Origin: a virus
Length of the DNA: 64,000 nucleotides
Virus record (IMG/VR): IMGVR_UViG_3300040801_004034
Location: 62,001-126,000 of that record
Reading direction: 5' to 3' (one strand)
Position 1 is the stretch's first letter. Each line of letters begins with the position of its first letter. The notes under the pieces were generated by a model that was given only the letters and a program-made list of their open reading frames with translations, had not been told where the DNA came from and ran no database searches. The position numbers were made by a program, and so were the translations under genes. This document shows, piece after piece, positions 1-7,975 of the stretch.

Positions 1-7
1 TATTGTT

Positions 8-823
8 ATGTTTATCGGATTCATTTATATAGTATATTATATAGGTAATAATAGTATAATCAAGGACCACAGTTATATAGGTTCAAGATTATACAACAAA
101 GGTTGGGAGACGTACATGGGATCATCTGTATCAAATAACGAGAAGTGTGTTATTTGGCGAAATGAACTTAAAACCAATCCAGAGAATTTTAAACGTGTGA
201 TTTTAAAAAATGTGACTGATAGTGAGAACATTTACACCGAAGAACATTTAATGATGGAAAAATTTGGTGTTGATTTAAAATCCAATAGTAAGTGGATTAA
301 TAGATCTTTCCCGATATTAAATGGATTATCCGACAATTTCTTAGATGATGATCAGTTACAAGCTATAAAAGAAAAACGTAAACAAACATGCATACAAAAA
401 TATGGTGTTGATCACCCTTCTAAAACAATCATAAATAGAAAAAAATGTAAAGCGCGTTTCAACACTGATGATGTCCGTAAAAGACGAGGTAAAAGTATTT
501 CGAAAGCGTGGAAAAACAAAACAAAAATTGAACTAGAACAAATTACACAAAAACGTACAAAAAAATTACAGAAATATCTCAGTAACCAAAAAAATTATTC
601 AAAACACTGTGAAATGAGAAAACGTACAGCATTAAAATGGTGGGTCACAGTTGAATGTATTGAAACTAATAAAACATTTTCATTTTTTAAAAACGATAGT
701 TTATATCATATACAAGTAGGTCCTGGACAAATAATGAAACGTATAAGGAAAGTCACAATGTCACCTTTTAAAAGTAAAGATGGTATGACATACAGGTTGA
801 TATCATGTATTAAAAAACACTAA
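8..823 (+). CDS. GIY-YIG-like homing endonuclease
   Basis: Likely free-standing homing endonuclease. The N-terminus has FIYIVYYI followed by HSYIGS and GWETYMGSS, matching the GIY...YIG...W-TY-GSS layout of the clearer GIY-YIG protein at 4436-5107, though the first half-motif is degenerate and the GIY-to-YIG gap is longer. The C-terminal two thirds is very basic, with KYGVDHPS and repeated K/R-rich helices as in NUMOD-type DNA-binding tails. The first bases of the window (TATTGTT then ATG) match the end of the late-promoter signal seen elsewhere, supporting this start. Cleavage site unknown. Confidence 0.6.
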   Translation: MFIGFIYIVYYIGNNSIIKDHSYIGSRLYNKGWETYMGSSVSNNEKCVIWRNELKTNPENFKRVILKNVTDSENIYTEEHLMMEKFGVDLKSNSKWINRSFPILNGLSDNFLDDDQLQAIKEKRKQTCIQKYGVDHPSKTIINRKKCKARFNTDDVRKRRGKSISKAWKNKTKIELEQITQKRTKKLQKYLSNQKNYSKHCEMRKRTALKWWVTVECIETNKTFSFFKNDSLYHIQVGPGQIMKRIRKVTMSPFKSKDGMTYRLISCIKKH

Positions 824-836
824 ACCAAATCCCATT

Positions 837-1322
837 TTACCAATTATTGATTCTACGTTCTATTTCATATTTCCATGTTTCTTTATCTGTAAAAACAGGA
901 ATATTATATCGTTGACATACGATATCTACGTTGCCTTTACGATAGAAATCATCACAATAAACAACTACCTTATCGTCTTTTGCATGGAGACCAAGCTCTA
1001 ACAAAGATATAGGTGATTGACTTCCGTTTGCAAAATACAGTGCAATAATATCACACTGTTCTAAATGATCTAGCTCCCACTGAACTTGTTCATAAAATTG
1101 TTTTTCGTTCAGACCTTGTTTCCACGATGAATCCCAATCGGATCGACGAGGGTTAAACCACACGCATTTTTTCGATTTAAATTCGTTTGCAAGTTCATCC
1201 TGCCAATCTTCAGCTGCGCCCATATCAATCGACCCTGCTAAAAAAATCCAAGGTCGACTTCGATCATAATGTTTACCCGGGTATATCTCAGGTGGTTTTA
1301 CTATTGTATGCTCTTCACCCAT
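837..1322 (-). CDS. Nucleoside 2-deoxyribosyltransferase-like protein
   Basis: 161 aa. Resembles the nucleoside 2-deoxyribosyltransferase / DUF4406-like fold: IFLAGSI near residue 27, FNPRRSDWD near 56, an LDHLEQCDIIALYF segment, and SPISLLELGL near 103 where the family carries its catalytic glutamate. Family members exchange bases on deoxyribose or act as nucleotide hydrolases. It is the last gene of a minus-strand group (amidotransferase, frameshifted gene, GNAT, this gene) and starts two bases after the GNAT stop. A link to modified-base metabolism is inference from neighbours only. Confidence 0.65.
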   Translation of the reverse strand: MGEEHTIVKPPEIYPGKHYDRSRPWIFLAGSIDMGAAEDWQDELANEFKSKKCVWFNPRRSDWDSSWKQGLNEKQFYEQVQWELDHLEQCDIIALYFANGSQSPISLLELGLHAKDDKVVVYCDDFYRKGNVDIVCQRYNIPVFTDKETWKYEIERRINNW

Positions 1323-1323
1323 A

Positions 1324-1845
1324 TTATTTTAATAGTTTGACCGAATCTACTCGGAATTCGATATCTGTCGAACCAAATTCGTTATCTACTTTTGTGCTAT
1401 TAATTTGACCTAACCAGTTAGCAAAAAACGCACAACCATCGCTATTGATATCACTGTTTACAAAGTATGTATTACAATGTTTTTCATGATTATGATCAAA
1501 GTACATATTAAGTAGTACTGCTTGTTTGATGAGTTTTTTAGCATATCCGAACCCTCTGTGGTTCTTACTTGTAGCAATATAATATGTTTTCAATACACCT
1601 AATCCTTTTGTATGTGTTGTAAATGCATGTACTGCTACAATATCTCGTTTTGCTCCTGTCACAGGATTAGGTGTATCATATTCATCATACATAATATGAA
1701 TAGGAAATTCTTCCCACCAGTTACGTGATTCCCATAACCACATGAATGTGTTCATAATGAACCCATCTGTATTATTATACAACCACTCACCTATTTGCAG
1801 TTTTTCTTCATTTGTCGGGCTTAATAGTGCATTTGTTTTTATCAT
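1324..1845 (-). CDS. GNAT-family N-acetyltransferase
   Basis: 173 aa. The segment YYIATSKNHRGFGYAKKLI (about residues 88-106) is the beta4-alpha3 acetyl-CoA pyrophosphate loop (R/Q-x-x-G-x-G/A) of GNAT acetyltransferases. The N-terminal part (WLWESRNWWEEFP) and the C-terminus are not informative about the acceptor substrate. It lies 18 nt downstream of the frameshifted gene at 1864-2159 and runs straight into the deoxyribosyltransferase-like gene, so all are probably co-transcribed. Confidence 0.6.
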   Translation of the reverse strand: MIKTNALLSPTNEEKLQIGEWLYNNTDGFIMNTFMWLWESRNWWEEFPIHIMYDEYDTPNPVTGAKRDIVAVHAFTTHTKGLGVLKTYYIATSKNHRGFGYAKKLIKQAVLLNMYFDHNHEKHCNTYFVNSDINSDGCAFFANWLGQINSTKVDNEFGSTDIEFRVDSVKLLK

Positions 1846-1863
1846 AAAAATTTGTTATTGTGT

Positions 1864-2159
1864 TTATTTTTTGTCTGCCCAACGAAAAAACGCTGGTTCC
1901 TGTTCGAGTTCTGATCTCAATTTCTGTTCTTCGTCGCCTTCCAAAGTAGCCCATTTTTCTACTTGAAGTTCTAGTTGACCATCTCTCAACTTATTACGTT
2001 CATTTTCTGCATCAACACGACGTTTAAATTCTTCATAAGTGGCTATTTTTTCGTAGGTTCATAGTCAGAAAGTTTATGATACCACTCTATTGAATTATTT
2101 GATTCTCTATAATGATATGTTCTTTTCATTATAGGAAATATTAATTTAGGTATGCTCAT
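1864..2159 (-). pseudogene. Small gene split by a -1 frameshift at an A6 run
   Basis: The ATG at 2159 overlaps the stop of the upstream amidotransferase (ATGA), giving 38 codons ending ...YEPTKK then TAG at 2043-2045. The -1 frame continues immediately as IATYEEFKRRVDAENER... for about 60 more codons to TAA at 1864, ending in EPAFFRWADKK, with phage-like composition and no ATG of its own. The join is at six A residues (2046-2051). Either one A is missing (mutation or sequencing error) or ribosomes slip -1. The joined product of about 98 aa is charged, helical and of unknown function. Confidence 0.6.
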
Positions 2160-2824
2160 ATATTTAAAAATGGTGATCTGTTTTTGAAATTAGCAACTGG
2201 TATAACACCTTCTTTTGTGAATTGATAGATTTTCCCATCTTCAGCTGATATCATATCGTTTTGTTGAATGCTACTAAAGCTATCTTCATCATAGAATAAT
2301 GTACTACCTTGTCTTGCAAGATAAACATTCATTGTTCGTGTATTCACAAGCCATAATGCAAATGTACCGTTTAGTAAACTGATAACGTTCCTGAGAATTT
2401 CATGTTCATTGTTTTCATCATCAATTACACCAAATGTTGCAAGTAAAGCTGGAATTATACTTGTATCGACTTTATTTTCATGTTTCGGTAAATATTCTTT
2501 AACAAGTTTGTTGAAGTTAGTTAAAACACCGTTGTGTGCTACAAACCAATCACCGGATCTGAATGGATGTGTTGTATCATATGACCAATCCCTTTCATTA
2601 CTTGTTGGAGCCTGGTTATGACCGAGATAAAACAGTTCGTTTGAGTCATCCTCTTGTAACCTAACCTTATCCCAAACAAATACACCTTCAGCTTTATGTA
2701 CATTATATGTCCCAGATATACCATTATATCTAAACACACCGCAACTGAAATTACCTCTTTCAGCGTTAATCAAGCCAAGGTCTATAAATTTTTTCTTTGA
2801 AAACGAACCGTACACACCACACAT
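2156..2824 (-). CDS. Class II glutamine amidotransferase (Ntn hydrolase)
   Basis: 222 aa. Begins Met-Cys-Gly-Val, so removal of Met exposes the N-terminal cysteine nucleophile of class II amidotransferases. GHNQAPTS and FVAHNGVLTNF match the conserved glutamine-binding and oxyanion segments (GHxRxxTS, HNG.I.N). There is no synthetase domain, so it must pass ammonia to a separate partner. Some phages and archaea have a Gat-QueC fusion that converts preQ0 to archaeosine-type bases; queC at 5141-5908 makes this partnership plausible here but unproven. It heads a four-gene minus-strand group. Confidence 0.8.
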   Translation of the reverse strand: MCGVYGSFSKKKFIDLGLINAERGNFSCGVFRYNGISGTYNVHKAEGVFVWDKVRLQEDDSNELFYLGHNQAPTSNERDWSYDTTHPFRSGDWFVAHNGVLTNFNKLVKEYLPKHENKVDTSIIPALLATFGVIDDENNEHEILRNVISLLNGTFALWLVNTRTMNVYLARQGSTLFYDEDSFSSIQQNDMISAEDGKIYQFTKEGVIPVANFKNRSPFLNI

Positions 2825-2836
2825 TTTAATCTTTCT

Positions 2837-2870
2837 ACTTCAATTATAGTATATAGAATAAAGAAAACAA
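2837..2870 (-). promoter_or_regulatory. Sigma70-like promoter for the amidotransferase group
   Basis: On the minus strand TTGTTT, 16 nt, TATAAT (complement of 2843-2848), with about 12 nt of leader before the ATG at 2824. It is divergent from, and overlaps, the late promoter of the gene at 2882. Confidence 0.5.
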
Positions 2871-2881
2871 TAAATAATTGT
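2871..2881 (+). promoter_or_regulatory. Late promoter, leaderless type
   Basis: TAAATA then ATTGT (5 nt) then the ATG at 2882. T4 late promoters have TATAAATA at about -13 to -6, so the A of ATG would be +1. Confidence 0.65.
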
Positions 2882-4123
2882 ATGAACATTGGTTGGAACA
2901 ACAGAGAAATTATTATTCCAAAGAAGCCTCAGCTTCTTGAAGAGAACACACTTATTGAAGAAAGTATTGCAAAGACACTTAAGCCTGTAATGACAAGACT
3001 TAAGAAAATGAACGTCGGTGTACCGTATCGTGATAGTAGATTGTTTTTCTTCCAATTTCTCAAAGACAAACACCCAGATCTTATTCCGCAAGATTGGCCA
3101 CAAACTCGTAAGCCAGCTGCTAAAGACGTTAATGCTATGGTTGGTCAGATTGCGATAGATAATCCTGATAAGTTAGACAAAATCAGCACTGAATTTGAAA
3201 AGTACGCAAAAGAAGATGTTCAAGGAACAGATGGAGATAGAGTTGCTCAATTCCTCAATACTGCAGCATCACTTAGACACGATAAAGGTGTTAGACCAAA
3301 AGCTGGTGAAGGTTTTGTTAAAAAGGATCTTAGCAAACTTAAAGCAAAAGATATTGCAGCAACAACATACGACGCACCTGTAAAACAGAAAAAAGAAACA
3401 GGTAAGGAAGATGATTACAAGGATATCAAAGATGAGAAGCTTATGCTTCGTGCAGCAATTGGTACAGTTCTTCAAAGAATCCGCGGTGATGGTGAAATCA
3501 ACCCAGAAGCAGTTACAAACGTTGAAGATGCAATTAAAAAGATCGACACAGTTGCAGAAATGGAGCGTTTTATTGCATATCTCAAACCAATGGAAGAGTA
3601 TTGGGAAATTGCAAATTATCTTGAAGATGCTCTTGACCCAATTGAAACAAATCTTGGAGATATGGGTACGGAAAATGAAGAAGGTACACCTGCTAACAAC
3701 TTAGCGGATGAAAGAATTGATCCAAGAGAAGGTCTAGATGAACCCGGTGCAGCTACTGATGAAATTCCAGCTCTTGAATACCTTTTAGATAGTCCAGACT
3801 TTCAACAAGTTAAAAACGGTAGAGATCTATTAGAATTTCCGGAATTGTTTGATGCATTGTTCAGTCACTTTCAACATGAAATGCCATATGGTGTTCAAAA
3901 AGCAAGAGATGGTGACCCTGATCAGTGGATTATGAACAAACTTGAAGAAATGGGTGAACTTAACCATAAACCAAGTGAACAAGAATGTGTTCGTCATAAT
4001 GAATCAGTTAAATTATCACCTCAAGCAGTAAATCAACAGCTTCAAGAAGGTTATCGTCAAAGAATGCAAAACAACCGTGTTGTTGACCAACGTTATGCTG
4101 GTACAGGACGTTACATGAGATAA
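2882..4123 (+). CDS. Hypothetical acidic/helical phage protein (413 aa)
   Basis: Not recognised. 413 aa, highly charged, with long helical stretches and an acidic middle (about residues 240-300). No signal peptide, membrane segment or catalytic motif is visible. The start is set by a late-promoter signal ending at the ATG. Late expression and size would fit a virion or assembly protein, but that is inference. The next gene starts 2 nt after its stop. Confidence 0.7.
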   Translation: MNIGWNNREIIIPKKPQLLEENTLIEESIAKTLKPVMTRLKKMNVGVPYRDSRLFFFQFLKDKHPDLIPQDWPQTRKPAAKDVNAMVGQIAIDNPDKLDKISTEFEKYAKEDVQGTDGDRVAQFLNTAASLRHDKGVRPKAGEGFVKKDLSKLKAKDIAATTYDAPVKQKKETGKEDDYKDIKDEKLMLRAAIGTVLQRIRGDGEINPEAVTNVEDAIKKIDTVAEMERFIAYLKPMEEYWEIANYLEDALDPIETNLGDMGTENEEGTPANNLADERIDPREGLDEPGAATDEIPALEYLLDSPDFQQVKNGRDLLEFPELFDALFSHFQHEMPYGVQKARDGDPDQWIMNKLEEMGELNHKPSEQECVRHNESVKLSPQAVNQQLQEGYRQRMQNNRVVDQRYAGTGRYMR

Positions 4124-4124
4124 T

Positions 4125-4448
4125 ATGATGTTTTCTAAACTTAGTGAGATGGTGGCAGCTGCTGATTTTGATCATTATAAAGATGTTGACGCAGTGGCTG
4201 AACCAGAGCAGGTCAATGACCAACATGAAGAAGACTTATACAAGTCAATTAAAGTTGATCCTGAAAAATTACTCACATACAATAAAACACAAATTGAACT
4301 ATTAAAAAATATTTTTAGTTCGAAAGGTCTCGCACCTCAGGATGTTGAGTTAGCAATGATGAAAGCACTTAGTAGTGCTATAACACAACGAAGAATACGT
4401 TTACATCTTGCTGCTAATAAGCCTGAGTTATTTGATTACGCTGTGTAA
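4125..4448 (+). CDS. Hypothetical protein (107 aa)
   Basis: Not recognised. 107 aa, acidic N-terminal half and helical C-terminus (LTYNKTQIELLKNIFSSKG, then an arginine-containing helix). The start codon follows the previous stop by one base, so it is co-transcribed with and probably translationally coupled to the 413 aa protein. Its 3' end overlaps the end of the convergent GIY-YIG gene by 13 nt. Confidence 0.65.
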   Translation: MMFSKLSEMVAAADFDHYKDVDAVAEPEQVNDQHEEDLYKSIKVDPEKLLTYNKTQIELLKNIFSSKGLAPQDVELAMMKALSSAITQRRIRLHLAANKPELFDYAV

Positions 4449-5107
4449 TCTTGTTTAGATGTTGCTCTCCATATTAATTTCAACCCTTTATATGGATTAT
4501 TTTTCTTAACCCCACCTTTGAGTTTAATATAAGCCGCTGCGTTGCCGAACACTTTCATGCCATCCTCTGTTGTATCAAACCTATATTGTTTACCTTCATA
4601 TTCAAGTATAAATGGACGTAAACGACTTTTGCGTATTTTTAATTTAACATCATCACGCATGAAAGGATTATCTCTTTTCATCCTTTCAGAACGTGCTTTT
4701 GCAACATCTTTTCTATAATTAGGATTAATTGACTTATCTTTCATCCTTTCACTACATTTTTTCCTACGCTCTTCTGACCATATCTCTTCCTTTTGTTCAG
4801 AACTATATGAAAATTTTGCCCCTGTAGTGTCGAAGCCTTCAGTTGCATATGTAAGATTATAAAACATCGGATCTTCTTTAACACGATATTTCTTCTGCCA
4901 ATAGATTTCTTGTTGCTCAAGTTCCGCAGCAGTTTCACAATCTTGTAGTAATACCCGGGTAAAATTAGATGCACCCAATCTATCGATGTCATCCAATAAG
5001 GCCCATGATGATCCTAAATATGTTTCCCAATTTTTTGAATAAGTCTTACGGCCTATGTATTTTTTACCACTTATATTGTTTGTTGTCAAATAAATAAATC
5101 CTATCAT
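4436..5107 (-). CDS. GIY-YIG homing endonuclease (Seg-like)
   Basis: 223 aa. GFIYLTTNNISGKKYIGRK at residues 3-21 is a clear GIY-YIG motif with canonical spacing, followed by NWETYLGSS and the EIYWQKKYR segment with the metal-binding glutamate. The C-terminal half carries basic NUMOD3-like repeats (SEERRKKCSERMK, RSERMKRDNPFMR). It is monocistronic, has its own late promoter, and sits directly after queC, typical of an inserted free-standing endonuclease. Confidence 0.85.
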   Translation of the reverse strand: MIGFIYLTTNNISGKKYIGRKTYSKNWETYLGSSWALLDDIDRLGASNFTRVLLQDCETAAELEQQEIYWQKKYRVKEDPMFYNLTYATEGFDTTGAKFSYSSEQKEEIWSEERRKKCSERMKDKSINPNYRKDVAKARSERMKRDNPFMRDDVKLKIRKSRLRPFILEYEGKQYRFDTTEDGMKVFGNAAAYIKLKGGVKKNNPYKGLKLIWRATSKQDYTA

Positions 5108-5118
5108 ACAATTATTTA
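5108..5118 (-). promoter_or_regulatory. Late promoter, leaderless type
   Basis: Minus strand TAAATA, ATTGT, then the ATG at 5107. The sequence from AATAAATA to ATG is identical to that before the gene at 2882. Confidence 0.65.
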
Positions 5119-5140
5119 TTGGGATAGGTCAGATGAATTT

Positions 5141-5908
5141 CTATTCTACATCAAATTTATAATCTATATATGGAATTTTTATACAACCGTTTTCTTTATA
5201 CATTTTGTTCAAAGCTTCTTGTTGTTTATATTCTATAGGATCAATATATTTTGCATCTATAAAACCTTTTAATCTTAACGAACTACTTGCTGTTTTAGCA
5301 TCACAAGGTGATGCACCACTATAACATGTAAATGTTTTATCAAATGGTACTTCAAGATTTACACCAAGTTCCATGATTTCTTTCTTCGATAAATCTAATA
5401 GCGGTGCTTCGATTGTAATGCGATGATGTCTATTAAGTTTTGTAATTTCATTTATTGTGTTGACAAAAGGGTAATCGGAATCCCAGTATCCTGCCAAGCT
5501 ATCCACCTGAGCTGCTCCATACCACACAACATCTGCACCGACCGATTCAGCATATGAACAACATACAGTAATAAACAATAGATTTCTAAACGGTACATAT
5601 GTCTTCGGTTGTGCTTCACCAATCACCGTGTCTGTTGTTGGTGTTTCAATATCATTATTGGTTAATGAACTTACATTTGCAAGTCTATTCAATAACATCA
5701 TGTCAATAATCTGATTTGTGATAGTAACATTTGGATATTTTCTACATGCATGTTGAATTAATTTAAGAGCACAACTTATTTCAGTATTATGTCTCTGGTT
5801 GTAATCAAACGTTATAGTATGTACTTCTGAATACTCTTCACAAGCTTTATGAAGTAGAACAGCACTATCTGCTCCACCTGATACTGTTAATACAATTTTT
5901 TTATTCAT
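5141..5908 (-). CDS. queC: 7-cyano-7-deazaguanine (preQ0) synthase QueC
   Basis: Converts 7-carboxy-7-deazaguanine to preQ0 using ATP and ammonia. The PP-loop LTVSGGADSAVLLHKA is at the N-terminus; FDYNQRH, VPFRNLL, YGAAQVDSLAGYWDSD and TIEAPLLDLSKKEI are QueC-like. The zinc site is altered: family members have a C...CxxCxxC pattern, but here CYSGASPCDAKTASSSLR keeps only two cysteines. The ORF extends to 5935, but the ATG at 5908 overlaps the upstream stop (ATGAATAA) and is preferred. Downstream of uvsX on the same strand. The other pathway genes are folE2, queE and queD. Confidence 0.88.
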   Translation of the reverse strand: MNKKIVLTVSGGADSAVLLHKACEEYSEVHTITFDYNQRHNTEISCALKLIQHACRKYPNVTITNQIIDMMLLNRLANVSSLTNNDIETPTTDTVIGEAQPKTYVPFRNLLFITVCCSYAESVGADVVWYGAAQVDSLAGYWDSDYPFVNTINEITKLNRHHRITIEAPLLDLSKKEIMELGVNLEVPFDKTFTCYSGASPCDAKTASSSLRLKGFIDAKYIDPIEYKQQEALNKMYKENGCIKIPYIDYKFDVE

Positions 5909-6155
5909 TTTCATTGTTTTTGATTTGTTCATCAATTGATGCTAAAACTGATTTTAATGTTTCATTATCGTGTGGTAATTGATCAAATACAAATTCAGGT
6001 GTTAATCGAACCTCTTTATTATCATCATTTGTATAAACCAGTTTCGGATGAAGATTTTCATCTATGATTCTTTCTAAAAACGTATACCCTCTTTCACTAA
6101 GATAATATGCTATACACTTTTCATTAATTTTATAATCATCAATCTTCTTGTTCAT
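5901..6155 (-). CDS. Hypothetical protein (84 aa)
   Basis: Not recognised. Small charged protein (MNKKIDDYKINEKC...) lying between uvsX and queC. The ATG at 6155 lies inside the uvsX 3' end (17 nt overlap); an ATG at 6173 is also in frame. Its stop overlaps the queC start by 8 nt, so uvsX, this gene and queC are probably translationally coupled in one message. Confidence 0.65.
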   Translation of the reverse strand: MNKKIDDYKINEKCIAYYLSERGYTFLERIIDENLHPKLVYTNDDNKEVRLTPEFVFDQLPHDNETLKSVLASIDEQIKNNENE

Positions 6156-7230
6156 CTTCGTCTGGTGTTTCATTATGTTCTTTGCTACCGTATTTCCACT
6201 CTACAGCAATACGTTCTTCAATACGTGGTACAATTCGTTCATCCCACAACTTAGTGTTGTTTTTCCAGGTTCCAAAATATCCTAATTTCTCACCATCAAT
6301 TGTATATGTAGCTCCAGATTGTTCAACTACACCTAATCCTTTTGCTAGTGCAAGAAGACCATAATATTTGTCTAAACCACTAGCAAATGACAGATACATT
6401 TCACCTTCAAGATACTGTTGCACAAAACGATTTTTAACAGTAAGTGCTCGTAAGATAACACCCGGGAAGTTCTTTTGACCTGTTGTAAGTTTACCATCTG
6501 TATTATCTTTACCTTCTTTAATCGGTTTACGAGCTAACTGAACTGTAACCGATGGAAGATATACAACTGCTTTACCACCCGGCATCAATTTCTCAAGTGA
6601 TGGAAACATTGCTGATGGGTCTTCATAAACATGGTTTGTTGCAAGAATGGTTGTCTGTGTAAGACCACTCAACTGCACACATGTTCGTAGAAGCGTCTTC
6701 ATTGCTCTAGCACGGCTACCCATATCTGTACTCGTATTGTCTTTCTCCATACGGTTGATCTGGATTTCACTTTCCATATTACCGAGAGAATCAATTGCAA
6801 TAATGAACTTATCAGTCAAACCTTTTTCTTTGGCCACTGTTAAGAACTTATAAATCGCATTTCGACATTCCTCAATCGAAAAGACCGGTACATACTTGAC
6901 TTTTGAAACATCTAAACCAAGAGCTTCAGCACCTTTTCTATCAATTGCATTTTCACTATCAAAAATAACAACTGTATAACCTTCTTTTTGTGCATTAGCA
7001 AGAATACGTTGAACAATGTATGATTTACCAGCCATTGAAGGACCAGCAAATAGTGTCATACGATTTTTGGGTACACCACCAAAAAGAGAACCGGAAATGA
7101 TGCCGTTAAGCACCATTGATCCGGTATCAAACCACCCACCTGTACTACTCAACGTTTCTTCGTCAAGAAACGAAGAGTAGGGGTTAAGTTTGTCTATCTC
7201 ACCTAAAACAGAAGTTATATCTTTATCCAT
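6139..7230 (-). CDS. uvsX: UvsX recombinase (RecA-like)
   Basis: 363 aa, slightly shorter than T4 UvsX. It forms filaments on single-stranded DNA and drives strand exchange and recombination-dependent replication. Walker A is GPSMAGKS, followed by VVIFDSENAIDR; Walker B is FIIAIDSLGNMES; then GSRARAMKTLLR and ILATNHVYEDP, the RecA/UvsX L1/L2-type region. The acidic C-terminus (DEDEQED) is typical. A canonical promoter ends at its ATG. The predicted partner is the UvsY-like protein at 18664-19059. Confidence 0.93.
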   Translation of the reverse strand: MDKDITSVLGEIDKLNPYSSFLDEETLSSTGGWFDTGSMVLNGIISGSLFGGVPKNRMTLFAGPSMAGKSYIVQRILANAQKEGYTVVIFDSENAIDRKGAEALGLDVSKVKYVPVFSIEECRNAIYKFLTVAKEKGLTDKFIIAIDSLGNMESEIQINRMEKDNTSTDMGSRARAMKTLLRTCVQLSGLTQTTILATNHVYEDPSAMFPSLEKLMPGGKAVVYLPSVTVQLARKPIKEGKDNTDGKLTTGQKNFPGVILRALTVKNRFVQQYLEGEMYLSFASGLDKYYGLLALAKGLGVVEQSGATYTIDGEKLGYFGTWKNNTKLWDERIVPRIEERIAVEWKYGSKEHNETPDEDEQED

Positions 7231-7264
7231 GTATTAATTATAACACATGATCGGTATCTTTCAA
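7231..7264 (-). promoter_or_regulatory. Sigma70-like promoter, leaderless, uvsX
   Basis: Minus strand TTGAAA, 16 nt, TATAAT, 6 nt, then the ATG at 7230. With a -10 at -12 to -7 the ATG falls at +1. No Shine-Dalgarno is present. Confidence 0.65.
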
Positions 7265-7585
7265 TACCTCTACAATCTTTTTAGAAAGATAATTGTTCTT
7301 ATCTTTGTTCTCATCCAAGAACTCACGCCATGTTTGAATAACACTGCGGATCTTTTGGAGCTCTGGATTTGCAACAGGTCCGAGACCTTTATCAGCTCCA
7401 GCAATTGCGTTTTTCAATACATTGATAGCACCTTCAACACCTGCTGCTTGACCACGAGCAAAGGCCGGGTGCTGTCTTGGCGTATCGTCTGTTTCAGGGT
7501 TGTCTAGATATGATCCATGTTTAATATTTGAAAACTTATAGTCATCATTCGGATCAACTTTTGCTTCTTGATATAATTTACTCAT
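7238..7585 (-). CDS. Hypothetical protein (115 aa)
   Basis: Not recognised. 115 aa; a central helical segment (HPAFARGQAAGVEGAINVL...) and a charged C-terminal helix. The ATG overlaps the stop of the upstream gene (ATGAGTAA, 8 nt), indicating translational coupling. The uvsX promoter overlaps its 3' end. Its position between the polymerase and uvsX genes suggests a replication or recombination role, by context only. Confidence 0.65.
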   Translation of the reverse strand: MSKLYQEAKVDPNDDYKFSNIKHGSYLDNPETDDTPRQHPAFARGQAAGVEGAINVLKNAIAGADKGLGPVANPELQKIRSVIQTWREFLDENKDKNNYLSKKIVEVLKDTDHVL

Positions 7586-7946
7586 CGAACAAATTGATTA
7601 CCTTGTCATCACCTTGTGCGGGTACATTTTCAACAAGCTTGGGACGAACGATACGTTGATATTGCTCACCGATGCGAGCATCGATGTCAAAGCCTTTACT
7701 CATTGTGATTTGATCATTCTTATAAACGAATGTTACATCACGGTTACCATCTGCATCCGGCTCAACAAACTCACCGAAAAATAAAGGAAATAGCTGAACA
7801 GCCATTTGACCTTGTTGCTGCTGTTGAACGTTAATCATAACCGGATTGGTTACAGCTAGCTCACCAGACTGTTGTTCATCCGCCTTTTCGGCGAAAATTG
7901 TGCGACCTGTTTGGTCAAGGAACATTACGTATTTATTTTCTTCCAT
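7578..7946 (-). CDS. Hypothetical protein (122 aa), poly-Q containing
   Basis: Not recognised. 122 aa, beta-rich in appearance (YVMFLDQTGRTIFAEK, VTFVYKNDQITMSKG), with a Q5 run near residue 40. It ends VINLFDE and overlaps the next gene. Located just downstream of DNA polymerase on the same strand; the sequence gives no functional clue. Confidence 0.65.
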   Translation of the reverse strand: MEENKYVMFLDQTGRTIFAEKADEQQSGELAVTNPVMINVQQQQQGQMAVQLFPLFFGEFVEPDADGNRDVTFVYKNDQITMSKGFDIDARIGEQYQRIVRPKLVENVPAQGDDKVINLFDE

Positions 7947-7975
7947 ATCTTATTTTATAAACATTAAACTCGAAG

